Below, one piece after another: positions 55,390-63,341 of a DNA stretch of 63,341 nucleotides (the first letter of the stretch is position 1; every line of letters starts with the position of its first letter). This DNA is from a virus. The translations under genes and the position numbers were made by a program. The notes under the pieces are model-generated. The model saw nothing but the letters and a program-made list of their open reading frames with translations. It made no database searches and had not been told where the DNA came from. Location of the stretch: the IMG/VR virus record IMGVR_UViG_3300042691_038058, positions 1 to 63,341 of that record; one strand, written 5' to 3'.

Positions 55390-56909
55390 TGAAAAGAATA
55401 AACGTAACGCTAATATCACCTAGTAAAGTTTTATCTGCTTATAAGAATAACTCCGAATATCAGACCTGGATCGACACATGTATTGCTCAAGGTGTTTGGG
55501 GAGCTTCTGGAAACTACTCAATTGAGGTTTTAGACGCTACAGCTGAACTAGAAGCTAAAAGACAAGCTGCTGAAGTTACTCCTAAGTCTGTTTTCGATTC
55601 TCATTTTAATAATACTAGCAATCCTCACTCTGTAACAAAAGCACAGATTGGACTGTCAAATGTAGACAATACAAGTGACGCTAATAAGCCTATTTCAAGT
55701 GCTACTCAATCTGCACTTGACTTAAAAGAAAATACAGCTAACAGAGGCGCGCTAAATGGATACGCTCCTCTAGAAGCAGGCAAAGTTCCGAGTGCGTATC
55801 TGCCATCTTATGTTGATGAAGTTTTAGAGTTTTCACAGCTGTCGCAGTTTCCTACTACAGGTGAACAGTCTGTGGTATATTTAGCGCTTGACACTAATAA
55901 AGCATATAGATGGTCAGGCTCTACTTATGTTGAAGTTTCTCCATCAGACGTAAATTCTGTAAACGGGTTTACTGGAATAGTTACATTGCAAAAGTCTGAT
56001 TTAGGGCTAGGCAGCGTGGATAACGTATCTGCTGCTAACCTAAGAACAAGATCAACTCACACAGGAAATGAAACTGTATTAAGCTGGAATGAAAGTTCCA
56101 CGCCATCCGTTCCATCTGTAGGGGTCTCAACCTATGTTAAAGATGTTGGCGGAAGACAGATGTTTGCTCAGATTGGTAAATCTGGTGTAGATTATTCTTT
56201 TCAACCTTTCTTTGCAAGAAATGCAGTATTTGCTTTTAAGGCAAATGGTAACGCAACAACATCAACTGTATTTGGCGGTGCAGCTCCTACAGGTAACGGA
56301 ACAGCCACAATTCGAAACGTTGCTACAACAAACTTTTTCACTTGGATGAGGCGTGTTGGTTATGTTTCAGCTGCCACAGGCAACGCATCTTCAGGTCTTA
56401 GAAGTACAGTTCTTCAGTTTGGAATCGGTAATGGAACAGGCAGAGGAGGTTTCCATTTTGTTGCAAGATTTGGGATAAGTGATGCAACCCTTGCAACAGG
56501 TGCGAGACTATTTGTTGGATTAACCTCAAGTAATGCTGTACTTGGAAATGCTGAACCATCAAGTTTTACTAACATTATAGGTGTAGGCTTGGATGCGGCC
56601 GATACAACACTTCAAATCATGCATAACGACGGAACGGGTACCGCTACAAAGATAGATCTTGGGGCCAGCTTTCCAGAATCAACAAATACTGATTTCTATG
56701 AGCTATCTCTATATTGCCCGCCTAATGGAATTGAGGTTGATTATCAGGTCGTGAACTTATCTACTGGAGTTTCTACAACTGGTGCAATTATTACAAATAT
56801 TCCACTAAATACTCAATTACTTACTTGGCAGATCTGGAGACACAATGCAGCAACGGGTCTAGCAGTTGGCGTTGATGTGGCTTCGGTGTATCTAGAAACA
56901 GATAACTAG
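55389..56909 (+). CDS. Tail fibre with collar motif and lectin-like C-terminus, 506 aa
   Basis: The ATG overlaps the preceding stop (TAATG). The N-terminal 60 residues contact the previous protein or act as an adapter. FDSHFNNTSNPHSVTKAQIG and LSNVDNTSDANKPIS are the phage tail-collar signature. FTGIVTLQKSDLGLGSVDNV is a second copy of the collar pattern. The last 230 residues are strand-rich with a jelly-roll or lectin pattern (GFHFVARFGISDATLA, FYELSLYCPPNGIEVDYQVV) and probably bind the receptor. Confidence 0.75.
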   Translation: MKRINVTLISPSKVLSAYKNNSEYQTWIDTCIAQGVWGASGNYSIEVLDATAELEAKRQAAEVTPKSVFDSHFNNTSNPHSVTKAQIGLSNVDNTSDANKPISSATQSALDLKENTANRGALNGYAPLEAGKVPSAYLPSYVDEVLEFSQLSQFPTTGEQSVVYLALDTNKAYRWSGSTYVEVSPSDVNSVNGFTGIVTLQKSDLGLGSVDNVSAANLRTRSTHTGNETVLSWNESSTPSVPSVGVSTYVKDVGGRQMFAQIGKSGVDYSFQPFFARNAVFAFKANGNATTSTVFGGAAPTGNGTATIRNVATTNFFTWMRRVGYVSAATGNASSGLRSTVLQFGIGNGTGRGGFHFVARFGISDATLATGARLFVGLTSSNAVLGNAEPSSFTNIIGVGLDAADTTLQIMHNDGTGTATKIDLGASFPESTNTDFYELSLYCPPNGIEVDYQVVNLSTGVSTTGAIITNIPLNTQLLTWQIWRHNAATGLAVGVDVASVYLETDN

Positions 56910-56962
56910 AAATACTAGTAAAATTAGCCATATAAGTTAAACTTGTATAAGCCTTAATCCGG

Positions 56963-56968
56963 TATAAT
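56963..56968 (+). promoter_or_regulatory. TATAAT box before the tandem fibre genes
   Basis: AATCCGGTATAATTATAG lies 48 bases before the ATG of the first of three tandem fibre paralogues. There is no -35 match (AACTTG at 17). No such box precedes the second or third copy. Confidence 0.55.
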
Positions 56969-57015
56969 TATAGTATTAAGCAGTATTTTGCTTTAATATA
57001 GTTATAGGACTAGGC

Positions 57016-59697
57016 ATGCCGTTTACAAAGCAAGATCTTAGACAGATAGAAGCCAAAACACAAAATTTTAAGCAGCTAGGCTTAACTCAGGGCTCTCATC
57101 TAGGCCAGATAATAAGCAAGATCAACACAGACCTAGATTTTCCACTAAAACTATCAGCCTCTTTTCCTACGCCAGACTCAAAGATAAATTTCTCAGATTC
57201 TGCCATACTAGGTCCAGATGGTGTCACCAAAGTTCATCCGCCTATTCAAGGTCAAATATTTACTGATCTAGCTTCTCTATGGATAGATTTCCAGGCTCAA
57301 ACAGTATCTAATACATCAGACTTTGAGATAACATGGCCTACGTCTAATACGGTTGGCTATTATAGGATAGCAGTGTTTACTCTTACTACTGCTGGCAATA
57401 TTCTTGCATTGTTTTCAAGTGAGGCTGCCTCTGAAGCTAGCCTACCAGACGCAGGCGGATTCTTTATTCCAAGCGGAATATCTATAGGCTACGCAGTACT
57501 GCAATGTACTCATGCTGATGGTAAATTTAAAACTGCTGGCTCAGCATCTAACATAATAGAGAATTCCAATATATTTAGGTTTGACTGGAGAGCTGGCGGT
57601 GGTATAGTTGCTGGCGAAGCTAATACTGCGTCTAATGTAGGTGGTGGTGAAGGCATATTTAAGCAGAAAACTGGTGTTGATCTAGAGTTTAAAACTCTAG
57701 TAGCCGGTTCAAACATAACACTAACTCCAGGTACAGACAGCATTACCATAAGCACACCGCCAGGCGAAACTAATACTGCGTCTAATGTAGGGACTGGAGC
57801 CGGTGTATTTAAGCAGAAAACTGGCGTTGATCTAGAGTTTAAGTCGCTTGTAGCAAGTGGCAGCGCAGTTATTACTCCAGGCACTAATTCCATAGAAATA
57901 AGCACATCATATGGCGAAGCTAATACAGCATCTAACGTAGGAACTGGAGCTGGCATATTCAAACAGAAGACTGGAGTAAACCTAGAATTTAAAACACTAA
58001 CACCAGTTGGAAATCTAGTGCTAACTTCTAGTGCAGATGCTGTAACTTTAAGTGCAATAAATGGTGAAATTAATACAGCATCTAACGTAGGAACTGGAGC
58101 CGGCATATTCAAACAGAAGACTGGAGTAAATCTAGAATTTAAAACACTAGTAGCTGGCACAAATATAAATTTAACTTTTAGTGCTAATTCTGTAAATATA
58201 GATACAATTATCCCACCACAAGAAAATGAGTTGGGCGATATAAGAGTATCTTATCTTAATTATTTAGATTTTCAATCATCTAGACCGGACGGAATTAACT
58301 GGGTGCCCATGGATGGAAGGAGCATAGCCGGCAGTGATTTACTTAATAGCGGAAATGCTAGCGAAAGCGTGCTTATTCCAGACATTTCATCGATACCAGA
58401 ACGCATCTTAAATTCACCAATGCCAGCTATAGGTGCTTGGTTTGGTTATTCAGTAGCTATAGATGGTGATTATATGGTAATAGGATCTCCGTCGGATGAT
58501 GGGTCTGCTGGTAGTCTTTCTCTTGACGGAGATGTCTATATATATAAAAAAGATTTTGGCGGAGTTAACAACTGGGGACTGATAAAGACTCTTACTTTGC
58601 CACTTGGTGATTTTGGCTTTTCAGTAGCCATTAGTGGCAGCTATATTGTAGTAGGAGCACCTTACGAAGGAGGTTCCACTAATGCTATAGGCGGTGCTGG
58701 TGAAGCATATGTCTACAAAAAAGATCAGGGCGGAGTTGACAACTGGGGTTTAATTAAGACGCTTAACTCTTCCAATGAAGATACAAGTGATTATTTTGGC
58801 TCGTCAGTAGCTATTAGCGGTAACTATATAGTAGTAGGGGCACCTCAAGATGACGGATCTACTGATGCTATAAGTAGCGCTGGTGAAGCCTATGTATTTT
58901 ATAAAGATCAAGGCGGAACTGACAATTGGGGTTTAATAAAAACACTTAATTCTTCCAATGAAGATGCAAGTGATAATTTTGGCTGGTCAGTGGCTATAGA
59001 TGATGACTATATGGTAGTAGGAGCTTACGATGATGGTGGCTCTACTGATGCTATAAGTAGCGCTGGTGAAGCCTATGTATTTAAAAAAAATCAGGGTGGA
59101 CCCAATAACTGGGGTTTAATTAAGACGCTTAACTCTTCCAATGAAGATACAAGTGATTATTTTGGCTCGTCAGTAGCTATAGATGGTGACTATATAGTAA
59201 TAGGAGCTTATTTAGATGATGGTACTGCTGATGCTATTAGTAGAGCTGGTGAAGTCTACATATTCAAAAAAGATCAAGGTGGACCTGATAACTGGGGCTT
59301 AATTAAGATACTTAATTCGCCAGATGAAGACATAGATGATTTTTTTGGCAATTCAGTAGCTATAGATGGTGACTATATAGTAGTGGGAGCTTACGATGAC
59401 GGTGGCTCTACTGATGCTATTAGTAGAGCCGGTGAAGTCTACATATTTAAAAAAAATCAGGGTGGACCCAATAACTGGGGATGGATCAAGACTCTGAATT
59501 CGCCTAATGAAAGTAATACTGATAGATTTGGCAATTCGGTAGCTATAGATGGTGAACATATAGTAATAGGGGCTTATTTAGATGATGATATTTCAGAGGG
59601 AGTGCCTAATGCCGGTGAAGCTTATTTATTTATTAAATCTAATAATATCTTATATCTACCGACTGAAAGTAATAAATATATTAAAATAAACAATTAA
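57016..59697 (+). CDS. Propeller fibre paralogue 1, 893 aa
   Basis: AGGA lies six bases before the ATG. The N-terminal 190 residues are a conserved adapter (KQDLRQIEAKTQNFKQLGL, LDFPLKLSASFPTPDSKINF, LWIDFQAQTVSN, GSASNIIENSNIFRFD). Four fibre repeats of the GEANTASNVGTGAGIFKQKT type follow (about 200-395). Then come a short link (DGINWVPMDGR) and seven FG-GAP-like units (about 467-875) that should fold as a seven-bladed propeller. The C-terminus is YLPTESNKYIKINN. It is probably the expressed copy of the set. Confidence 0.8.
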   Translation: MPFTKQDLRQIEAKTQNFKQLGLTQGSHLGQIISKINTDLDFPLKLSASFPTPDSKINFSDSAILGPDGVTKVHPPIQGQIFTDLASLWIDFQAQTVSNTSDFEITWPTSNTVGYYRIAVFTLTTAGNILALFSSEAASEASLPDAGGFFIPSGISIGYAVLQCTHADGKFKTAGSASNIIENSNIFRFDWRAGGGIVAGEANTASNVGGGEGIFKQKTGVDLEFKTLVAGSNITLTPGTDSITISTPPGETNTASNVGTGAGVFKQKTGVDLEFKSLVASGSAVITPGTNSIEISTSYGEANTASNVGTGAGIFKQKTGVNLEFKTLTPVGNLVLTSSADAVTLSAINGEINTASNVGTGAGIFKQKTGVNLEFKTLVAGTNINLTFSANSVNIDTIIPPQENELGDIRVSYLNYLDFQSSRPDGINWVPMDGRSIAGSDLLNSGNASESVLIPDISSIPERILNSPMPAIGAWFGYSVAIDGDYMVIGSPSDDGSAGSLSLDGDVYIYKKDFGGVNNWGLIKTLTLPLGDFGFSVAISGSYIVVGAPYEGGSTNAIGGAGEAYVYKKDQGGVDNWGLIKTLNSSNEDTSDYFGSSVAISGNYIVVGAPQDDGSTDAISSAGEAYVFYKDQGGTDNWGLIKTLNSSNEDASDNFGWSVAIDDDYMVVGAYDDGGSTDAISSAGEAYVFKKNQGGPNNWGLIKTLNSSNEDTSDYFGSSVAIDGDYIVIGAYLDDGTADAISRAGEVYIFKKDQGGPDNWGLIKILNSPDEDIDDFFGNSVAIDGDYIVVGAYDDGGSTDAISRAGEVYIFKKNQGGPNNWGWIKTLNSPNESNTDRFGNSVAIDGEHIVIGAYLDDDISEGVPNAGEAYLFIKSNNILYLPTESNKYIKINN
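57241..57312 (+). repeat. 72-base block identical to 59930-60001
   Basis: It lies in the adapter region of fibre paralogues 1 and 2. The flanking DNA differs, so the identity looks like gene conversion or recent recombination. Confidence 0.85.
57520..57585 (+). repeat. 66-base block shared by all three tandem fibres
   Basis: It is identical to 60209-60274 and 63018-63083. It encodes GKFKTAGSASNIIENSNIFR and the following FD at the end of the adapter domain, just before the variable fibre repeats. Confidence 0.9.
58414..59640 (+). repeat. Seven FG-GAP-like units in fibre paralogue 1
   Basis: Units begin FGYSVAIDGDYMVIGS, FGFSVAISGSYIVVGA, FGSSVAISGNYIVVGA, FGWSVAIDDDYMVVGA, FGSSVAIDGDYIVIGA, FGNSVAIDGDYIVVGA and FGNSVAIDGEHIVIGA. 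They are close to the units of the J-like protein in both protein and DNA. Confidence 0.85.
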
Positions 59698-59704
59698 ATA
59701 CATT

Positions 59705-62410
59705 ATGTCAAACACAAAGCAAGATCTCAGACAAATAAGTTCTAAAACAGATAATTCAAGAGAACTAGGCCTTAGTAATAATTATTTGCTAAGTAATTTA
59801 GTAGACAATATAAATATAGACCTAGATTTTCCACTAAAAATATCAGCGTCATTTCCCACTCCAGATTCAAAAATAAACTTCTCTGACTCAAAAATAATAG
59901 CAGCAGATAATACTGTAAGTATAACTTTACCTATTCAAGGTCAAATATTTACTGATCTAGCTTCTCTATGGATAGATTTCCAGGCTCAAACAGTATCTAA
60001 TCCCTCAGACTTTGAGATAACATGGCCTACGTCTAATACAGTTAGCTATTATAGAATAGCAGGATTTACACTAGTTGGTGCTGGAAAAATATCAGTCATA
60101 TTTTCTGATGAATTTTCTTTAGAGACAAATTTAGAAAATCCAGGTAATTTTTTCGTATCGAGCGGTCTTCCTCTTGGTTACGTAATATTACAATGTACTG
60201 ATTCTAGCGGTAAATTTAAAACTGCTGGCTCAGCATCTAACATAATAGAGAATTCCAATATATTTAGGTTTGACTCTAGATCTGGTGGAGGCGGAGAAGG
60301 CAGCGGCGAAATAAATAATGCTGTTAATGTAGGCATTGGCGAAGGCTTTTATAAGCAGAAAGTTGGAGTTGATTTAAGATTTAAATCTTTAGTTGCAGCC
60401 GGTAATGCCACTATTACTTCTAGCATAGATAGTATATCTATAAGTACTGGAGCTGTAGAAATTAATACAGCCTCTAATACAGGCACAGGCATAGGCTTAT
60501 TTAAGCAAAAAATTGGAACTGATCTACAGTTTAAATCACTAGTAGCTGGTACAGCAACTACTATTAGTAGCATGTCAGACGAAATAATAATATCTACGCC
60601 TCTTGGTGAAACCAATACCGCCTCTAACGTAGGTACTGGTGCTGGTATTTTTAAACAAAAAATTGGAGCAAATCTAGAGTTTAAATCACTAGTGGCTGGA
60701 GCAGGATTTTCTATAAATCAACTATCAGAGTCAATAGAATTAATATCACTTGGCGGTGAGGCCAATACTGCTTCTAACGTTGGAACTGGCATAAATTTTT
60801 TTAAAGATAAAATAGGTGCTAATTTAAGATTTAGGTCTTTAACTTCTGGTTTTGGCACATCTATAGTTTCTGGATCTAACAGCATAACCATAAATGACAC
60901 AACAAATACAGCAGTAAATCCTTATGTGCTAGGTGATATAGTTGAATCTGCTATGAACTATAGTAGTTTTCAAGCAGCTCTTCCAGATGGAAGTACATGG
61001 GTACCTCTAGATGGTAGAGATGTTACCGACAGTGATTTATCAAATAGTGCGTTACTTTCTAGTAATTTTTTAACATTAACTAAAACTTATGAAATATTAA
61101 ATTCACCAATTATTGATGTTGTGGTTGGTGGTCTTTTTGGGCATAGCGTTAGTGTAGATGGTGGTTACATCGTTATCGGTGCGCCAAATCAAAGTAATAT
61201 TCAAGGTAGAGCTTTTATTTTTAAAAAAAATACAACTGGATTTAACGACTGGACATCTATTAAGACACTGACTCATACCTCTTCAATTTATGAACAACCT
61301 CAATTTGGTTGGTCAGTAGCTATTAGCGGCGACTATATAGTGGTAGGGGGACCACTAGGCAGTGGTACTCCAGGTGTAAACCTTCCTAATGCTGGTCAAG
61401 CATATGTATTTAAGAAAGATAGTGGTGGAGTTGACAACTGGGGCTTAATTAAAACACTAAATTCTAATAATCCAGATGCAAGTGATTATTTTGGCTGGTC
61501 AGTAGCTATTAGCGGCGACTATATAGTAGTAGGAGCACCTCAAGATGACGGCTCTACTGAAACTTTAAATGATGCCGGTGAAGCCTATGTATTTAAGAAA
61601 GACAGTGGTGGAGTCGACAACTGGGGCTTAATTAAAACACTAAACTCTAATAATCCAGATGCAAGTGACAAATTTGGTTCTTCAGTTGCAATTAATAGCG
61701 ACTATATAGTAGTAGGAGCACCTCAAGATGACGGAACTGGGCTTACCGATACCATCGGTGATGCTGGTGAAGCCTATGTATTTAAGAAAGACAGCGGTGG
61801 ACCTGACAACTGGGGCTTAATTAAAACACTAAACTCTAATAATCCAGATGCAAGTGACAAATTTGGTTCTTCAGTTGCAATTAATAGCGACTATATAGTA
61901 GTAGGAGCACCTCAAGATGACGGCTCTACTGAAACTTTAAATAACGCTGGTGAAGCCTATGTATTTAAGAAAGATAGTGGCGGAGTTGACAACTGGGGTT
62001 TTGCTCAAACACTTAACTCTAATAGTGAAGATGTATTTTTTTATTTTGGTAATTCAGTTAGTATTAGTGGTGACTATATAATAGTAGGTGCATACAGTGA
62101 TATTTCTGATGGTGCGACTCATGGTAAAGCTTATCTTTATAAAAAAAATACAACTGGAATTGAGAGTTGGGATCTTATAAGGCAGCTTAGTTCACCCAGT
62201 TCCCCTGATGACAATGAGAGTGGAGAAGATTCTTTTGGTTGGTCAGTTGCCATAAATGGAGACAGCGTTATTGTAGGGGCATATAAAGATGGCGGTAATT
62301 TTTCTAGTCCTACATATTCTGGTGAGGTATATGTATTCGATACAAATTTTCAACCAATATCATTAACATTACCAGAAGAATCTGGTAAATATATTAAAAT
62401 TAATAATTAA
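59705..62410 (+). CDS. Propeller fibre paralogue 2, 901 aa
   Basis: It has the same layout as paralogue 1: adapter, four repeats (GEINNAVNVGIGEGFYKQKV and three more), link (DGSTWVPLDGRD), seven FG-GAP-like units and the C-terminus LPEESGKYIKINN. The ATG is only seven bases after the previous stop and has no recognisable ribosome binding site, so translation may depend on re-initiation or be very low. Units 4 and 5 of its propeller are almost identical in DNA. Confidence 0.8.
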   Translation: MSNTKQDLRQISSKTDNSRELGLSNNYLLSNLVDNINIDLDFPLKISASFPTPDSKINFSDSKIIAADNTVSITLPIQGQIFTDLASLWIDFQAQTVSNPSDFEITWPTSNTVSYYRIAGFTLVGAGKISVIFSDEFSLETNLENPGNFFVSSGLPLGYVILQCTDSSGKFKTAGSASNIIENSNIFRFDSRSGGGGEGSGEINNAVNVGIGEGFYKQKVGVDLRFKSLVAAGNATITSSIDSISISTGAVEINTASNTGTGIGLFKQKIGTDLQFKSLVAGTATTISSMSDEIIISTPLGETNTASNVGTGAGIFKQKIGANLEFKSLVAGAGFSINQLSESIELISLGGEANTASNVGTGINFFKDKIGANLRFRSLTSGFGTSIVSGSNSITINDTTNTAVNPYVLGDIVESAMNYSSFQAALPDGSTWVPLDGRDVTDSDLSNSALLSSNFLTLTKTYEILNSPIIDVVVGGLFGHSVSVDGGYIVIGAPNQSNIQGRAFIFKKNTTGFNDWTSIKTLTHTSSIYEQPQFGWSVAISGDYIVVGGPLGSGTPGVNLPNAGQAYVFKKDSGGVDNWGLIKTLNSNNPDASDYFGWSVAISGDYIVVGAPQDDGSTETLNDAGEAYVFKKDSGGVDNWGLIKTLNSNNPDASDKFGSSVAINSDYIVVGAPQDDGTGLTDTIGDAGEAYVFKKDSGGPDNWGLIKTLNSNNPDASDKFGSSVAINSDYIVVGAPQDDGSTETLNNAGEAYVFKKDSGGVDNWGFAQTLNSNSEDVFFYFGNSVSISGDYIIVGAYSDISDGATHGKAYLYKKNTTGIESWDLIRQLSSPSSPDDNESGEDSFGWSVAINGDSVIVGAYKDGGNFSSPTYSGEVYVFDTNFQPISLTLPEESGKYIKINN
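59802..59877 (+). repeat. 76-base block identical to 62512-62587
   Basis: It is shared by the adapter regions of fibre paralogues 2 and 3, with different flanks. Confidence 0.85.
61120..62345 (+). repeat. Seven FG-GAP-like units in fibre paralogue 2
   Basis: Units begin FGHSVSVDGGYIVIGA, FGWSVAISGDYIVVGG, FGWSVAISGDYIVVGA, FGSSVAINSDYIVVGA (twice), FGNSVSISGDYIIVGA and FGWSVAINGDSVIVGA. Confidence 0.85.
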
Positions 62411-62414
62411 AAAT

Positions 62415-63341
62415 ATGTCAATAACTAAACAAGATACTTTTCAGATTGAAGCTAAAACACAAAATTTTAAGCAATTAGGGTTAATTAGTGGTCACCATCT
62501 TGGCCAGATCATAGACAATATAAATATAGACCTAGATTTTCCACTAAAAATATCAGCGTCATTTCCCACTCCAGATTCAAAAATAAATTTTTCAAATTCT
62601 TCTACTATAGCTCCAAGTGGTGCAAATAAAATAGGTCCACCCGTTCAAAGTCAAATATTTACAGACCTATCTTCCTTATGGATAGATTTTCAGGCTCAGA
62701 CCGTTTCTAACCCCTCAGATTTTGAAATAACATGGCCTATTAGTAATACTGTTGGCTATTATAGAGTAGCAGCTTTTAAATTATCAGATACAGGGTCTAT
62801 ACTGGTAGATTTTTCAGATGAATTAGAATATTTTCCCGATGAATCTCCAGCTGTATCAGAGGTATATTTAACAACAGAATCTGATGATGTTCTAACAACA
62901 GAATCTGAAGATATACTATTAATAGAAAATGTTACAGCAACTTTTAATCCAGGTTTTTTATTTTCCGCATTTAGTTCTCCAATAGGTTATATTAAATTAC
63001 AATGTACTGATTCTAGCGGTAAATTTAAAACTGCTGGCTCAGCATCTAACATAATAGAGAATTCCAATATATTTAGGTTTGACTGTAGAGCGCAATCTAG
63101 TATAGGAGACGCGGGTGAAGCTAATACTGCATCTAATATTGGAACCGGCGAAGAAATTTTTAAACAAAAATTAGGTGTTAATTTTGAGTTTAAGTCATTA
63201 ATAGCCGGATCTAACACATCTGTAGTATCAAGCAGTGATTATATAACAATATCTACACCTTTTGGTGAGACAAACACTGCATCTAATGTGGGTACAGGGA
63301 CAGGCTTATTCAAACAAAAAAATGGAACTGATCTGCAGTTT
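62415..63341 (+). CDS. Propeller fibre paralogue 3, cut by window edge (309 aa visible)
   Basis: It starts four bases after the previous stop without a ribosome binding site. The adapter is conserved (KQDTFQIEAKTQNFKQLGL, LDFPLKISASFPTPDSKINF, GSASNIIENSNIFRFD) with a unique insert containing an internal duplication (TTESDDVL then TTESEDIL, about 156-171). At least two GEANTASN-type repeats follow before the edge. Whether a propeller follows cannot be seen. Confidence 0.8.
   Translation, partial: MSITKQDTFQIEAKTQNFKQLGLISGHHLGQIIDNINIDLDFPLKISASFPTPDSKINFSNSSTIAPSGANKIGPPVQSQIFTDLSSLWIDFQAQTVSNPSDFEITWPISNTVGYYRVAAFKLSDTGSILVDFSDELEYFPDESPAVSEVYLTTESDDVLTTESEDILLIENVTATFNPGFLFSAFSSPIGYIKLQCTDSSGKFKTAGSASNIIENSNIFRFDCRAQSSIGDAGEANTASNIGTGEEIFKQKLGVNFEFKSLIAGSNTSVVSSSDYITISTPFGETNTASNVGTGTGLFKQKNGTDLQF

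Overview
The window is part of a tailed phage genome with a contractile tail (myovirus type). The evidence is an ordered morphogenesis block on the + strand: neck-type proteins, sheath, four tube paralogues, a frameshifted tail chaperone pair, tape measure, hub, spike, LysM/gp25-type wedge, J-type wedge, I-type protein, then many fibre genes. The tail and fibre block alone exceeds 50 kb and contains a 3,881-residue baseplate protein, so the whole genome is probably large. The host cannot be named from the sequence. The phage uses the standard bacterial code with strong GGAG-type ribosome binding sites, and it favours CTA (Leu) and ATA (Ile) codons.

Positions 1-9735 (all - strand) are an accessory, probably early, region of about 40 very small, mostly overlapping genes. 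Only two enzymes are recognisable: a metallophosphoesterase cut by the left edge and a MazG/PRA-PH-like NTP pyrophosphatase. The rest are unrecognised. About twenty of these proteins (25-87 aa) share one core, a hydrophobic helix followed by (K/R)L(E/G/D)(I/V/L)(I/L), and look like a divergent microprotein family. Positions 5000-8180 hold single-gene cassettes, each with a leader element (core ACAGACTCGATATA on the - strand), a hairpin leader, a strong ribosome binding site, one gene and a terminator. Three of the cassettes carry paralogues of 161-163 aa. A palindrome-rich and AT-rich gap lies at 8181-8470.

Positions 9736-11760 hold the strand switch and a probable host-takeover module: a His-rich small protein, an Arg-Ser-ExE type ADP-ribosyltransferase, a sigma-70-family factor that stops just before region 4.2, and a 44-aa miniprotein sharing an N-terminal NGQW tag with the transferase.

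Positions 11775-25256 carry neck/connector candidates (one fused to a Nudix domain), the sheath, an EF-hand protein, four tube paralogues, a programmed -1 frameshift pair (GGGAAAC) and the tape measure. Positions 25246-45524 carry the baseplate. Positions 45576-63341 carry fibres and adhesins, including three tandem paralogous fibres (the third is cut by the right edge) that share identical DNA blocks. Seven-bladed FG-GAP-like propellers occur twice inside the J-type baseplate protein and once in each of the two complete paralogous fibres.

Nine structural transcription units begin with TATAAT, and a tenth gene has TAAAAT, with no recognisable -35 box at normal spacing. This fits a phage sigma factor without the -35-reading domain, by analogy with T4 late transcription. 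All functional links here are inferences from sequence read by eye; no database search was possible.
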